From the NCBI GenBank assembly GCA_035299065.1, contig DATGXI010000073.1, forward strand, positions 1 to 64,000: DNA of 64,000 nt, written 5' to 3'. The position numbers were made by a program, and so were the translations under genes. Below are positions 35,629 through 45,365 of the stretch, in pieces; within the stretch, counting starts at the first letter, position 1, and each line of letters begins with the position of its first letter. Under the pieces are notes generated by a model. That model ran no database searches. It was not told the DNA's origin and saw only the letters and a list, made by a program, of their open reading frames with translations. Source of the DNA: DASPJQ01 sp035299065. Its GTDB lineage: Bacteria > Bacteroidota > Bacteroidia > Flavobacteriales_D > UBA2798.

Positions 35629-35665
35629 ACAAAAAAGGACCTCCTTTTCAGAAGATCCTTTTCAA
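35629..35665 (-). terminator. intrinsic terminator of the SprB-repeat gene
   Basis: Read on the minus strand, aaaagga (35662-35656) pairs with tcctttt (35639-35633) and is followed by T bases. It lies 20-50 bases past the stop of the large T9SS gene. Stem and T-run are convincing. Confidence 0.75.
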
Positions 35666-35682
35666 TTTTCACATTATTTTTT

Positions 35683-38600
35683 TTAACGGCTAATAACCAA
35701 TTTGAATGTTTTGGATTGTTTTGCTTTCATACTTGTTACGCGTATGAAATAAACACCGGCCATTAATTCACGGGTTGAAATACCAGCCTCACCATTCAGG
35801 TTAAAGCTGCGTACCAATTGCCCAATTTGATCAAGCATTTCAATTTTATAGCCACCGGTTGTACCACCCAGTATTTTAATGTTTACCTGGTCATTGGCCG
35901 GGTTAGGGAAAATTTTGACCAACTCTTCAAGGTTTATTTCTTCAATAAACGAACCTGATGTGGTGTCAACCATAATGCCTGCCCTTGCGTGGTTTGAACG
36001 TGCGTTGTTTTGGTTGTATGCGCGTGAGGCATAACATGCGCTAACCGGAATTCCTTCCACGTAATATTCAATATCACCCGTCCACGCACTAAAGTTGGTG
36101 GTATCGGTCCAGGTAAGTGTTGATGCGCCTACATTAAAAATTGAATCATACGCTGTTCCCGCAGGATTAATGCGGTAAACATTGTAACCGCTTACGGGTT
36201 GCCCTTCATACGCTTCCCAGTTACACACCAGGTCAAAACTGCTGTTGAAGTAAATGGATAAGTGAATTGTTTTGTTGATGACGCTTGGTGCCGACTCCTG
36301 CCCGCAACTGTCAACTGCGGTTACATAATATTTCCAGCTGCGCGTATCAGAATTCACAACGGTATCATAAAATACCGATAAACTGTCACGGTCAACTGTA
36401 CCTATGTGGTTAAACCCTACATCGCCACAAAATCCTTCGCGGTAAATTTTATAATACACAGCTTCAGGTGTGGTGGTTTCGTCATACACCACTACGTTTT
36501 GTGTTCCGGTTGAGTCAACGGTTACCATACATACATCAGGAATGTTTGGTTGAACCGAATACAAATAGGTTGTATATGTGCTGTAACACCCGCCTGAAAT
36601 GTCATAGGCTAACAAAATATGCTTGCCCCCGGGTACATTCACCAAATCTTCGGTTGTGGCTCCTGTTTCCCATAAAAAGTTGAACGTTGTTCCCCAGCTT
36701 GAACCTATGTCAACAAAAGTTGATCCCAAACCACCATCACACGATGCGGCAATTTCAGAATTGTAATAAATATACGGTGCATACCATCCTTCAATGTCTC
36801 CAACACCATAATATTCATTGTATGAGCAACCGTTGGCATCGGTAATTACAACATTGTAAATTCCCGCTGCAAGGTTTACAACCGTATCATTTGTTTGGAA
36901 CCCTGTTGCGGCATCCCATTGAATGGTATATGGTGCTGTACCGCCATATGGCTGTATCATGATTTGCCCCGTTGCACCCATACACACTGAATAGTAAAGA
37001 TCATTTTGTATGATGCCTATTGGATCGGGTTGCGCAATGGTTACACAAATTTGACCAAGGCAACCATTGGCATCGGTTGCAATTAGCGCGTAAGAGCCAC
37101 CTGCTACACCTGTAAGGTCTTCGGTATTTGCACCGTTTGACCAGGCATAGGTTACAGGGGCTGCACCACCTGTTACTGTTACATCAATATTACCTGTGGT
37201 TAACCCACCGCATAATGGAGCCGAGGAGCTGTTAAGTGTTACGGTTGGACCATCAGCATCAGAAATATCAAATGGAATAATTACAAAACAACCGGTGGTA
37301 TCTGAAATTTGCAATGTATAAAAACCTGCTGCAAGGCTGTCAGCCGCATTGGTAAACTCACCACTTGACCATTCATAGGTTACTGCTCCAAGGTTGTCAA
37401 CAGGTACAGCCGTTGCGCTGCCAAAACTGTTTCCACAGCTGCTTGCAACGGTTGTAATGGCTGCTGTTAATGCAGGTAGCCCATAATGCCCAATATGAAT
37501 GGTGTCAGTTGCCGAACAACCAAAATCATCTCCTACTTCACAATACCAGGTCCCATCATGAACAACAATGCTTGAATCATAAGCGCCATTTGACCAGTTG
37601 TAGCTAACATAACCTGTTGCATTGCTTACAACAGCTGTTAAGCTTGCTGTTGTAGTACCACACTCATACATTTCATCAAGCACCACGTCAGCCATAATAG
37701 CGCAACGGTTATAAAAAATATAATACCCGGCATAATTTGGTGCTGTATGCGATTGTTGTGATACGGCTCCAAGGGGCGCAATGTCCACATTGGTTCCCCT
37801 GAAATCACCGGCTATTGTAAAGTCATTGGGATCATTACCATTAACGGTTACGCCTGTTATGGTTTGTGCTTCGTTGGTAAAGTGTGTAAAATAATCACCC
37901 ATATCGTCAATGGTTATGGCAACTGAGTTAACGGGTGTATTGCTTGAGGTAATATTTATGGTACCACCGTTTGGATCCACATCAAGGGTGCCGCTGTAAC
38001 TCATGGTAAATAAATACATGTAGAATGACGAACGTGAGGCCATGAAACCGTTTTCGCTGGTAACAATGTATGCGTGGTTAGCCCCTGCGTTTCCAAAGGT
38101 TTTTCCAAATGAAAGATAAAACGCATTGTCATACCTGAGCAAAGCCACATCACTTAACCCTGCATTGCCGGCTATGTTGGTTCCTGCATTCATGGGATCC
38201 ATGTCAAACGTTGGACTTGTATAATCCATTAACAACACCGGGTATCCACCATCATTGTGAAGGTCCCTTACGTTTTCATTTCCGGTACCGCCCAGTTGAA
38301 GGTAATTCATGAGGTTGTAAAAGCTGTCAAAACTTGCAAAGAAAATATCGCGTCCACCAGCTGTTGTTAAATTGGTTACAGGACCGTATGGGTTTACATC
38401 AAATGTATTTTCAAAATTACCAACGGCAATCAGGTTATCACCACCATCAATCATAATGCGGTTTATTGTTTGGTCACCTGCACCCTGGAATGATGCCCAG
38501 TTACCCATGTAAACGCCCAGGGTTGCATCGTACGTTGCAATAAAACCATCAAGGCCTCCGGCTGTTGTATCGGTGTTAGGACCAGCTGCTGGATCAGCGT

Positions 38601-39192
38601 CAATAATTCCATCGAAATATCCACCAACACTTACATAACCTGTGCTGTTCATGGCAATGCTTTTTACACAACCGTTTGCACCATCGGTACTAAGTTGTGT
38701 TACCCATAACAAACTTCCAAATGAGTCGTACTTTGCAAGAAACCCGTCACCACCGGCAACCGAAGTTACATTGGTGGTACCAGCAGGATTAAAATCAACG
38801 GTTCCATAAACCGAACCGCCTATATAAATGTTTTGTGAGTTGTCAATGTAAACCGCGTGTATAACGGCACTGTCAGCCGTTACGGTTCCGTTAAAACAAA
38901 TGCCCCAGTTAATATTGCCAAAAGGACTGTACGAAGCAATAAAAGCCGCTTTTATTCCAGGACCTGGCGCAAATAACGTGTACCCACCTGTTTCAAGGTC
39001 AAGTTGCAATGAGTCGGTATACCATCCTACAAGAACATTTTCTTCCATAGGACCCTTTACCATGCGCTCAACATGGGTTTTGGTGGTTAAATTTCCTTCA
39101 AGTTTACCAGCTAAGTGAATGGTTTGGGCCTGGGTTACAAAACCTGTCAGGCATAAAAAACCTGCTGTTAAAATTCGTAATGATTTGTGCAT
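35683..39192 (-). CDS. large T9SS surface protein with propeller and SprB repeats
   Basis: A 1169-residue secreted protein. A signal peptide ends at VTQAQ. About 40-500 form repeated modules such as GGDGFLAKYDSFGSLLWVTQ and GGLDGFIATYDATLG, like SBBP-type propeller blades. About 510-870 hold SprB-like repeats with a TYAWSNGANTEDLTGVAGGSY pattern, each ending near a DANGC turn. Two fibronectin-like domains follow. The final 75 residues are the T9SS sorting domain (KIFPNPANDQVNIKI, AGVYFIRVT, KLVISR). SprB repeats occur in the gliding adhesin SprB, so a role in surface adhesion is plausible. An intrinsic terminator follows. Confidence 0.88.
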   Translation of the reverse strand: MHKSLRILTAGFLCLTGFVTQAQTIHLAGKLEGNLTTKTHVERMVKGPMEENVLVGWYTDSLQLDLETGGYTLFAPGPGIKAAFIASYSPFGNINWGICFNGTVTADSAVIHAVYIDNSQNIYIGGSVYGTVDFNPAGTTNVTSVAGGDGFLAKYDSFGSLLWVTQLSTDGANGCVKSIAMNSTGYVSVGGYFDGIIDADPAAGPNTDTTAGGLDGFIATYDATLGVYMGNWASFQGAGDQTINRIMIDGGDNLIAVGNFENTFDVNPYGPVTNLTTAGGRDIFFASFDSFYNLMNYLQLGGTGNENVRDLHNDGGYPVLLMDYTSPTFDMDPMNAGTNIAGNAGLSDVALLRYDNAFYLSFGKTFGNAGANHAYIVTSENGFMASRSSFYMYLFTMSYSGTLDVDPNGGTINITSSNTPVNSVAITIDDMGDYFTHFTNEAQTITGVTVNGNDPNDFTIAGDFRGTNVDIAPLGAVSQQSHTAPNYAGYYIFYNRCAIMADVVLDEMYECGTTTASLTAVVSNATGYVSYNWSNGAYDSSIVVHDGTWYCEVGDDFGCSATDTIHIGHYGLPALTAAITTVASSCGNSFGSATAVPVDNLGAVTYEWSSGEFTNAADSLAAGFYTLQISDTTGCFVIIPFDISDADGPTVTLNSSSAPLCGGLTTGNIDVTVTGGAAPVTYAWSNGANTEDLTGVAGGSYALIATDANGCLGQICVTIAQPDPIGIIQNDLYYSVCMGATGQIMIQPYGGTAPYTIQWDAATGFQTNDTVVNLAAGIYNVVITDANGCSYNEYYGVGDIEGWYAPYIYYNSEIAASCDGGLGSTFVDIGSSWGTTFNFLWETGATTEDLVNVPGGKHILLAYDISGGCYSTYTTYLYSVQPNIPDVCMVTVDSTGTQNVVVYDETTTPEAVYYKIYREGFCGDVGFNHIGTVDRDSLSVFYDTVVNSDTRSWKYYVTAVDSCGQESAPSVINKTIHLSIYFNSSFDLVCNWEAYEGQPVSGYNVYRINPAGTAYDSIFNVGASTLTWTDTTNFSAWTGDIEYYVEGIPVSACYASRAYNQNNARSNHARAGIMVDTTSGSFIEEINLEELVKIFPNPANDQVNIKILGGTTGGYKIEMLDQIGQLVRSFNLNGEAGISTRELMAGVYFIRVTSMKAKQSKTFKLVISR

Positions 39193-39604
39193 TGTGTTTT
39201 GGTTAATTTATTTCAGGCGCGAAGGTAGAACATTCCCAGTGAAATACCTTTAACTCAATATGAACTAAATATGGTTATAAACTAGGAAGCGTAACATATA
39301 CAAATACAAGCCGGAGACGCAGGACATTGGAATAATTGATTATTGCTATTTGATACTGAGTCAATAGCGATTTAGTTTTGATGATTTAACATTAAATGTT
39401 AAAAGGTAACGGGTATTCTTGACTGGATTAGCTCCCTTTTTTGGTAGTTCATTTTGGCAGACAGCTTAGCTCAATTTAAAAATTGTTGCTGCGCACAATG
39501 GCAAAGGCCAGGTACATTTTCTAAAACTTTACGACATGAAAAAGTTGATTCTAAAAAACAGATACTACTGCTTAGTGCCATGCTAAAGAAATCATGTTTT
39601 ACAC
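39193..39604. other. intergenic region, no gene recognised
   Basis: A 412-base gap between two minus-strand genes. It holds a near-perfect palindrome ttaacattaaatgttaa at 39386-39402 and a weaker pair, gctatttga and tcaatagc, at 39345-39368. A 16-codon plus-strand frame at 39536 is too short to support. The promoter of the SprB-repeat gene should be near its left end. Confidence 0.4.
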
Positions 39605-42600
39605 CTAAACCTTAACTGCCCATAAACAAACATCATCGGTTTGTTCAATTTCACCACGCCACTCGTCAAATGCTTTATCAACCAGGTTGTGCTGCTCAGG
39701 AAGGGCCATCCATGCATATTTTAATAACAACGACTGCATGTTTTTGTATTTGAATTTTTTCCCTTTTTCACCACCAAACTGATCGGCATACCCATCTGAA
39801 AAAAGGTAAATAATATCACCTTTTTCAATTTTTATAATGTGATTGGTAAAGGGTTTTCGGTTTTCGTATTTTCCAATGGGTTGCTTGTCGGCCTTGTACT
39901 CCTCCATGGCAAAGGATTTTAAATTTCCTTCTTGGTTGTGCCTGAAAATCCACAAAGGATTATTGGCGCCTGCCCATTGCAATTCCAGTGTATCCAGGTT
40001 AAGCGAGCATAAACTAACATCCATTCCATCGCGTACTTCATTGTCACTATGGCTGAATGTTTCTTCTACCAGTAATGTGAGCTTATCAAGAATTAAAGCC
40101 GGCTGGCGCAAATTAAATTCCTTTACGCAACGGTTTAAGCTATTTGCTCCTACTACGCTAACCATGGCTCCTGGTACACCATGGCCGGTACAGTCACAAA
40201 CGGCAAATAAAACAGTGTTTCCAAAACGCTCCATCCAAAAGAAATCACCGGCAATAATGTCTTTTGGTTTATACAAAACAAAACTGTTGGGCAATGCTTC
40301 AACAATGGCTTTTTTTGAAGGTAAAATGGCCAGTTGCAAACGCTCAGCATACGAAATACTGTCAATGATCTCTTTTTGCTTTTCTTCAAGAATGTGTTTT
40401 TGTTCCTCAATCTGGCGGGTGCGCTGAGCAATGATTTTTTTCAAGCCGTTTGATGAAATACGTACTGCTCCTATAATAATTAAAATAAATCCAATGCCAT
40501 AAAGTACATAGGCAACGGTGGTACGGTAAAACGGTGGTGTAATTTCAAAGTTCAAAACAAATTCAGCACTTTCGTTCCCGTAATCATCAACGGCTTTTAC
40601 ATGCAGGGTATAATTCCCTTCGTAAAGATTACTGTATTCAATGCTGTAATTACTGGTCCAGTTGCTCCATTCCTTATCAAGCCCTTCAAGGTAATACTTG
40701 TATTTAACACCGTTTTCGGTTTTGTAATAGGTGGCGGCAACATCAAATACAAAATGCTCCTGTGCAAAAGGAAAACTGAATTCTTCCTGGTTGTAATTGC
40801 CCGTGCCGTTGTAAATGGTATCGTTACCACGTTTAAACTGGCGCAGTAAAAGACTGTAATTCCTGTTCAAATCGGTTGTGTTTGCCTTACTGTACCTGAA
40901 CAATCCGTCAGGTCCACCCATCCAGGTTACGCTAGCATTCTCGTGAAAAATTGCATCAATTTTTTCATCGCTTATTTTCAAAAAGGGTTTATTGGTGGCA
41001 CTAATTTTATTGCCTTTTTTGGTCAGGTACCCAAAAAAATACTTTTTAATGTTCTTTACATCATAGGCAACTACCCATAAATTTCCCTCAGGGTCGGCAC
41101 TTGCCCTGTGTATCGAATACTCTTTTGCAAAATCAAGTTTTAACAGTTCACTTTTTACAAAACGTTTTCCATCGTACCGGTAAAAGCCTTTTTCGGTGCC
41201 AAAATAGGTGGTGTTGTCAAAATCAAACGCAAACACAAAGCCGGTTGGCAACCCTTTTTTTTCATCCAGGGTTTCGGTTTTAAATTGATACGTAGAGGCT
41301 GTTTTTTGCACTTCAATGCGGTAAATGCCGTTGCTTTCATCTGACAGCCATAACACTCCGTTGTTGTCTTCAAAAACCTGTCTGCCTGATTTTTTGTCCA
41401 GTTTGTCAATGGTCACGGGTTCAAAACGACCACCTTTATTTACCAGGAAAGTAATGCCAACGGTATAATCGGGCACCAGCAATAGTTCAGGGTATTTTTT
41501 GTACTGGTGAACGTTCCATGGCGCGCAGTTGTATACACGTTCAAACTCAACCCCGCCTTTGTATTTCAATATGCCGTTAAAATCGGCAATAAAAAGTGTG
41601 GTATCATTTCCTGCAATAAAATTGGTTAATCCGTAAGGGGCATCGGTAATTTTTACAAACTTGTCAAAGGCTGAATTTTCACCCGGACCGATTTGTGATT
41701 TAAGGCGAAACACGCCCGATTTTGATTGCACAATTACGTTGTTACGGTACTTGCCAATAAATTCAACCGAACCGTCAAGCCCATCGGCAAACGAATAAAA
41801 ACTTAAGGTGTTGCTAAAGTCAATGCAACTTATACCTGTTTCGGTTGCGGCCCACAAATTATGTGCTGCATCAATAAAAAGTTTGTGAACATTGTTGTCA
41901 ATCAAATTAAACTGGCGGTTGAGTACGTAAAGCAATTTGCCGTTTTCATCACAAACATTTATACCTGCCGAAACTGAATAAATGAAAAATCCTTTGCTAC
42001 TCAAAAAACCATTTGCGTGAGCAGGAACACTTAGTTTTGTTTGTGGTACGGGAGCCGTAAATTCTGAATCGGTGGTAACTATTTCGTTGTTGTTGTATAC
42101 ATGAATGGTGTTGTTAAACATAAATACCGATGTCATGACAAAATCCTTCCATGCGCCCGGGTTGCCAAGTTCAACAAGTTTACGTCCCTCGAGCGTGTAA
42201 ACAGCGTTGTTGGCAAATTGCAAAATGGGTTGCCCGCCTGCCATACCCGCAAAAACCGTTTGAAACGGTGTTACAAGTTTATACACCTTTTTTTCGGTTT
42301 CGTTGTATGCGTAAAGAAAATTGCCGGTAATCTGGATATCGGGAACAAAATATATCCAGTTACCTTGTGTGAGGATTGAATGAATGTTGGGCACTTTTTC
42401 GTTAGCCAGTGAGGTTGTAAGCGAAACATATTTTATGCGCCCTTTTACATCCTGTTGCAACATGCCAAAGTCATCCAGGGCGCCAACGTAAATGGTTCCG
42501 CTATTCCCTTTTTCAAGTGCGTGGGTTTGTTGTGTAGGCACTTTAATTGTACGCCAGGTTTCGCCATCAAATTCAAGTACACCACCCGCGTTGGCAATGT

Positions 42601-42769
42601 ACATAATACCCCGTTGGTCCTGTTCAATGTCAAAATTCTGAGAATTTAATTTATACGCTTTGGGGCTGTAATTGGTAATGAAATGATGGCCCAGCGGAGC
42701 ATAGGTTTGTGCGTGCAGCAAACCGGCAACGAAGACAAAAACAAACGTATAAAGGTTCCTAAAGGTCAT
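39605..42769 (-). CDS. propeller/Y_Y_Y sensor with SpoIIE-type phosphatase
   Basis: A 1054-residue receptor. ATG at 42769 gives a signal peptide ending in GLLHAQ; an open extension of 83 codons upstream is not credible. About 20-660 form two-component-regulator-type propeller blades (NFDIEQDQRGIMYIANAGGV, FEDNNGVLWLSDESNGIYRI). About 680-745 form a Y_Y_Y domain (KYKYYLEGLDKEWSNW, YTLHVKAVDDYGN). A membrane helix sits near 755-775. The linker is EIIDSISYAERLQLAILPS, then SpoIIE from about 820: AGDFFWMER, CDCTGHGVPGAMVS, GANNPLWIF and FSDGYADQFGG. It should dephosphorylate a cytoplasmic partner on sensing a periplasmic ligand. Confidence 0.92.
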   Translation of the reverse strand: MTFRNLYTFVFVFVAGLLHAQTYAPLGHHFITNYSPKAYKLNSQNFDIEQDQRGIMYIANAGGVLEFDGETWRTIKVPTQQTHALEKGNSGTIYVGALDDFGMLQQDVKGRIKYVSLTTSLANEKVPNIHSILTQGNWIYFVPDIQITGNFLYAYNETEKKVYKLVTPFQTVFAGMAGGQPILQFANNAVYTLEGRKLVELGNPGAWKDFVMTSVFMFNNTIHVYNNNEIVTTDSEFTAPVPQTKLSVPAHANGFLSSKGFFIYSVSAGINVCDENGKLLYVLNRQFNLIDNNVHKLFIDAAHNLWAATETGISCIDFSNTLSFYSFADGLDGSVEFIGKYRNNVIVQSKSGVFRLKSQIGPGENSAFDKFVKITDAPYGLTNFIAGNDTTLFIADFNGILKYKGGVEFERVYNCAPWNVHQYKKYPELLLVPDYTVGITFLVNKGGRFEPVTIDKLDKKSGRQVFEDNNGVLWLSDESNGIYRIEVQKTASTYQFKTETLDEKKGLPTGFVFAFDFDNTTYFGTEKGFYRYDGKRFVKSELLKLDFAKEYSIHRASADPEGNLWVVAYDVKNIKKYFFGYLTKKGNKISATNKPFLKISDEKIDAIFHENASVTWMGGPDGLFRYSKANTTDLNRNYSLLLRQFKRGNDTIYNGTGNYNQEEFSFPFAQEHFVFDVAATYYKTENGVKYKYYLEGLDKEWSNWTSNYSIEYSNLYEGNYTLHVKAVDDYGNESAEFVLNFEITPPFYRTTVAYVLYGIGFILIIIGAVRISSNGLKKIIAQRTRQIEEQKHILEEKQKEIIDSISYAERLQLAILPSKKAIVEALPNSFVLYKPKDIIAGDFFWMERFGNTVLFAVCDCTGHGVPGAMVSVVGANSLNRCVKEFNLRQPALILDKLTLLVEETFSHSDNEVRDGMDVSLCSLNLDTLELQWAGANNPLWIFRHNQEGNLKSFAMEEYKADKQPIGKYENRKPFTNHIIKIEKGDIIYLFSDGYADQFGGEKGKKFKYKNMQSLLLKYAWMALPEQHNLVDKAFDEWRGEIEQTDDVCLWAVKV

Positions 42770-42919
42770 TTGACAGGGAGGCGAAAATAAGGGTTTTAGG
42801 CGGCATGGCCAAACTAAAATTAGGTGAACAATTGTTAAGATATTTACCGCTTTTGGGTTACTTTTCGCATGAATGGGTATCAACCTTTGGCCTTTATCCC
42901 ATAACCCTAAGCCATTTGA

Positions 42920-43534
42920 ATGCACGCCAAAAAAACCATAACCCTGATTGTTGTTTTGCTGGCTGGGTTTATATCCTGCATCAATCCCGTTTATCCCAAA
43001 CAAATGTTTTTGCAACATGCTGCAACGGTTGTTATTCTTGGTTTGCTAGTTTGGGACATAAAAAAACAGTTTTTAAGTTATGGCGCCTTTTTAGGAATTT
43101 CTGTTTTTGTTTTATTGCACATTGTTGGTGCGCGGTATATTTATTCGTTTGTTCCGTATAACAACTGGAGTATTTCGCTTTTTGGGTGGAACATACAGGA
43201 AACGTTCGGATTTGAACGTAACCATTACGACAGGCTGGTACATTTTTTATTTGGCATTTTAATTTTTCCGTTTTTAATGAACGTGTTTGTACGGAAATTT
43301 ACATTCTCTCAAGCCATTTTGGTCTCGTTCTTAACCCTGCAGGCATTCAGTATGGTGTACGAGTTGTTTGAGTGGTTGCTAACGCTTATGCTTTCAAACC
43401 ACGAGGCCGAAAATTACAATGGCCAGCAAGGCGATATGTGGGATGCACATAAGGATATGGGGCTGGCCATGCTTGGATCGGGAATTGCAGGAATTTATTA
43501 CCTGGTGAAACAAAACCGCTTACCGGTCAGATAG
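42920..43534 (+). CDS. DUF2238 (YjdF-like) membrane protein
   Basis: A 204-residue inner-membrane protein with about six helices. The family signature is clear: FERNHYDRLVHFLFGILIFP, MVYELFEWLLTLM and AENYNGQQGDMWDAHKDMGLA. The DRxxHF, E and YNGxQGDxWDxxKDM motifs face one side of the membrane and may bind metal or a polar ligand. No biochemical function is known for YjdF-type proteins. Divergent from the SpoIIE sensor gene with a 150-base gap. Confidence 0.88.
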   Translation: MHAKKTITLIVVLLAGFISCINPVYPKQMFLQHAATVVILGLLVWDIKKQFLSYGAFLGISVFVLLHIVGARYIYSFVPYNNWSISLFGWNIQETFGFERNHYDRLVHFLFGILIFPFLMNVFVRKFTFSQAILVSFLTLQAFSMVYELFEWLLTLMLSNHEAENYNGQQGDMWDAHKDMGLAMLGSGIAGIYYLVKQNRLPVR

Positions 43535-43765
43535 GAAAAAACCTGAGGAATAAGGTCACACGTAACGCAATGTTTACATTTTGGCTAAAAAAAAGTTAAC
43601 CGGCACATAATTCCTGTAAACCCTTTCAGGGTTATGATAAAAGCCCATTCCGCTTACCAAGTGATCAAAATCATATTATACGTTGATGGTTGTCATTTGT
43701 GCACTATACCAATTACTGCACTTTTACACTGTAATTAAGTTGAAAAACAACCATAGGATTAAACC

Positions 43766-43930
43766 ATGACCGATTCATCCATCATATATGGCCTTGCATT
43801 CATTGGCGCACTGGTCTACTACCTTCAAAAAGGTCACAATGATCCGATGGTTGTTTTTTTAAATATTCTTAAAGCAATTGTGTGGCCCGCAATGGTGGTT
43901 TATAAATTAATGGGGCTGTTGAAACTATAA
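43766..43930 (+). CDS. 54-residue membrane protein upstream of DUF2892
   Basis: A very small gene with ATG at 43766. The product has a hydrophobic first half (IIYGLAFIGALVYYLQKGHN) and a second hydrophobic half (VVFLNILKAIVWPAMVVYKL), so it is a two-helix hairpin with the GHNDP loop between. It lies 21 bases before the DUF2892 gene on the same strand and likely shares its message. No named family. The even hydrophobic spacing and the tight placement make it a real gene. Confidence 0.6.
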   Translation: MTDSSIIYGLAFIGALVYYLQKGHNDPMVVFLNILKAIVWPAMVVYKLMGLLKL

Positions 43931-43951
43931 ACAAACATAAATACTTTACTT

Positions 43952-44170
43952 ATGAAAACAAATATGGGAACCTTTGACAGAGCATTGCGCCTTGCAGCAG
44001 CAATAGCCGTTATTGTTTTATATTTTGCAGGAATCATTACAGGTACCCTGGCAATTGTATTATTGGTTATTGCCGGTGTTTTTATATTGACTTCGTTGAT
44101 AGGGTTTTGCCCCCTGTACCAAATTTTTGGTTTCTCAACATGCCCTAAAAAGAAAAGCACCGTTTTATAA
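43952..44170 (+). CDS. DUF2892 (YgaP-type membrane domain) protein
   Basis: A 72-residue inner-membrane protein. It begins MKTNMGTFDRALRLAAAIAV and ends with a second helix leading to LIGFCPLYQIFGFSTCPKKK. The pattern NMGxxDRxLRxxxA and a late GFCPLYxxFGxxTC is the DUF2892 family. This is the membrane half of the sulfurtransferase YgaP. The rhodanese half is encoded separately 254 bases downstream. The two cysteines near the C-terminus (CPLY and TCP) could take part in sulfur transfer. Confidence 0.88.
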   Translation: MKTNMGTFDRALRLAAAIAVIVLYFAGIITGTLAIVLLVIAGVFILTSLIGFCPLYQIFGFSTCPKKKSTVL

Positions 44171-44368
44171 AAGCGCCCGGGCAACGTCCTGTTGCTGGTA
44201 ACTTATAAAACAACTTGCACGGCAGGACCATTTATGCTCCACTACCGTGTTGGTTGTAAAAAAGATGCATGCTCATTAACTTACACCATTCTTAAACTGT
44301 TTGGTCTTTTTGCCCGAAATGCAGTTTTTGGCCAATTAACAAGACCATGTATTAAAGCTATAAATACG

Positions 44369-44376
44369 TATATTTG
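44369..44376 (+). promoter_or_regulatory. candidate -7 box for the rhodanese gene
   Basis: TATATTTG is an exact TAnnTTTG match 48 bases before the ATG at 44425. It suggests the rhodanese gene has its own promoter apart from the DUF2892 gene. Confidence 0.4.
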
Positions 44377-44424
44377 TGACATAAAAATAGTTCGTTTGTA
44401 CAAAGCAAAAAATAAAAACAAACC

Positions 44425-44817
44425 ATGCGTAAAAAACTGCTAGTCCTTTCCATAATTGCTTTAACGGCTTTTGCCAATTGCAACAATGCTCAAACCACCG
44501 AAACCAGTTTGGAACCAAAACAATTCTCTGAAAAAATTAAATCGAACTCAGAGATCACAGTAGTGGATGTGCGCACAACTGAAGAATATCTTGAAGGGCA
44601 TTTGCCCAATGCCTTGAACATTGACTGGAATGGGAATGCGTTCATGGAACAGGTTTCAAAACTGGATAAGGAAAAACCTGTAATGGTTTATTGCCGCAGC
44701 GGACGCAGGAGTGGCGAGGCTGCCGCTAAAATGCGCAAGGAAGGATTTAAAGAGGTATACGAACTCAAGGGTGGAATTATTGCCTGGACGGAACAGGATT
44801 TACCGCAGGAAAAATAA
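44425..44817 (+). CDS. exported rhodanese-like sulfurtransferase
   Basis: A 130-residue periplasmic protein. The N-terminal 22 residues form a signal (cleavage near NNAQ, or lipidation at Cys19 although Asn at -1 is atypical). One rhodanese domain follows: VVDVRTTEEYLEGHLPNALN, then the active loop YCRSGRRSGEAA with Cys90, then YELKGGIIAWTEQDLP. The cysteine carries a persulfide in sulfur transfer. The upstream DUF2892 gene encodes the membrane partner of the YgaP arrangement. The STM3941-like gene follows 11 bases later. Confidence 0.9.
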   Translation: MRKKLLVLSIIALTAFANCNNAQTTETSLEPKQFSEKIKSNSEITVVDVRTTEEYLEGHLPNALNIDWNGNAFMEQVSKLDKEKPVMVYCRSGRRSGEAAAKMRKEGFKEVYELKGGIIAWTEQDLPQEK

Positions 44818-44828
44818 TCCCCCCGCAA

Positions 44829-45317
44829 ATGGTTGAAAAAGCTGAAGACGGATCGTTATACATTGCCCGTAATAAATACGCAACCGGTGTTTTCCTGGTT
44901 TTTACCGTTGCCGCCATTGGATTTTTTCTTTACCATATTTTTAAAAAAGACGATCGTAACTGGGCCCAGCCGCCTGTTGATCATACGCAACATTGGATAG
45001 GCCTTGGGGTTTCCATTGTCATTTTGGTTTTTTTAATTATAGCAGCCCGCGACCAACGCCCCGGGCTTGTGTTTACAAAAAATGGCCTTTCGTATAATAC
45101 TTCTCTCATAAATAAAGGGTTTTTTAAATGGCAAGACGTGGAAAAAATGGAAGTGCAGTATATCAAAACCAAAAACAGTGAATACAGGCTTATTGTATTT
45201 CACTTACATAATTCAAAAAAAATTCGCATTCGTGATCATAGCCTGCAAATTACCTGGGGCGATTTAAGGCACCTTTTTAATGATTATACAAGGGATTTTA
45301 AGATTAAGCCATTATAA
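44829..45317 (+). CDS. STM3941-like membrane protein with PH-like domain
   Basis: A 162-residue protein with two membrane helices near 20-38 and 60-78 (WIGLGVSIVILVFLIIAA). A cytoplasmic strand-rich domain follows: GLVFTKNGLSYNTSLINKGF, FKWQDVEKMEVQYIKTKN and KKIRIRDHSL. The FTxxGL...FxWxDI pattern resembles bacterial PH-like proteins of the STM3941 group. Role unknown. It follows the rhodanese gene closely on the same strand, so it is probably in the same transcript. Confidence 0.75.
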   Translation: MVEKAEDGSLYIARNKYATGVFLVFTVAAIGFFLYHIFKKDDRNWAQPPVDHTQHWIGLGVSIVILVFLIIAARDQRPGLVFTKNGLSYNTSLINKGFFKWQDVEKMEVQYIKTKNSEYRLIVFHLHNSKKIRIRDHSLQITWGDLRHLFNDYTRDFKIKPL

Positions 45318-45351
45318 CTGATGTGATGGTTTTTTAATTGCCAGGAATAAA

Positions 45352-45359
45352 TATATTTG
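45352..45359 (+). promoter_or_regulatory. candidate -7 box, leaderless
   Basis: TATATTTG ends six bases before the ATG at 45366. Transcription would begin at about the start codon, giving a leaderless message. This is the tightest exact promoter match in the window. Confidence 0.4.
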
Positions 45360-45365
45360 TCTCAC

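Noticed and set aside
35337..35672. 111-codon minus-strand frame containing PGFSFLSLA
   Set aside because: It translates the intergenic repeat; the same peptide appears in the false extension of the gene at 33036.
39536..39586. 16-codon plus-strand frame starting MKKLIL
   Set aside because: Too short, no upstream promoter box, could be chance or a relic of a gene start.
42770..43018. 83-codon upstream extension of the propeller-SpoIIE gene
   Set aside because: It overlaps the divergent DUF2238 gene and would place the signal peptide in the middle of the chain.
44192..44443. 83-codon plus-strand open frame between DUF2892 and rhodanese genes
   Set aside because: TTG start, overlaps the rhodanese start and its promoter box, no recognisable protein character.
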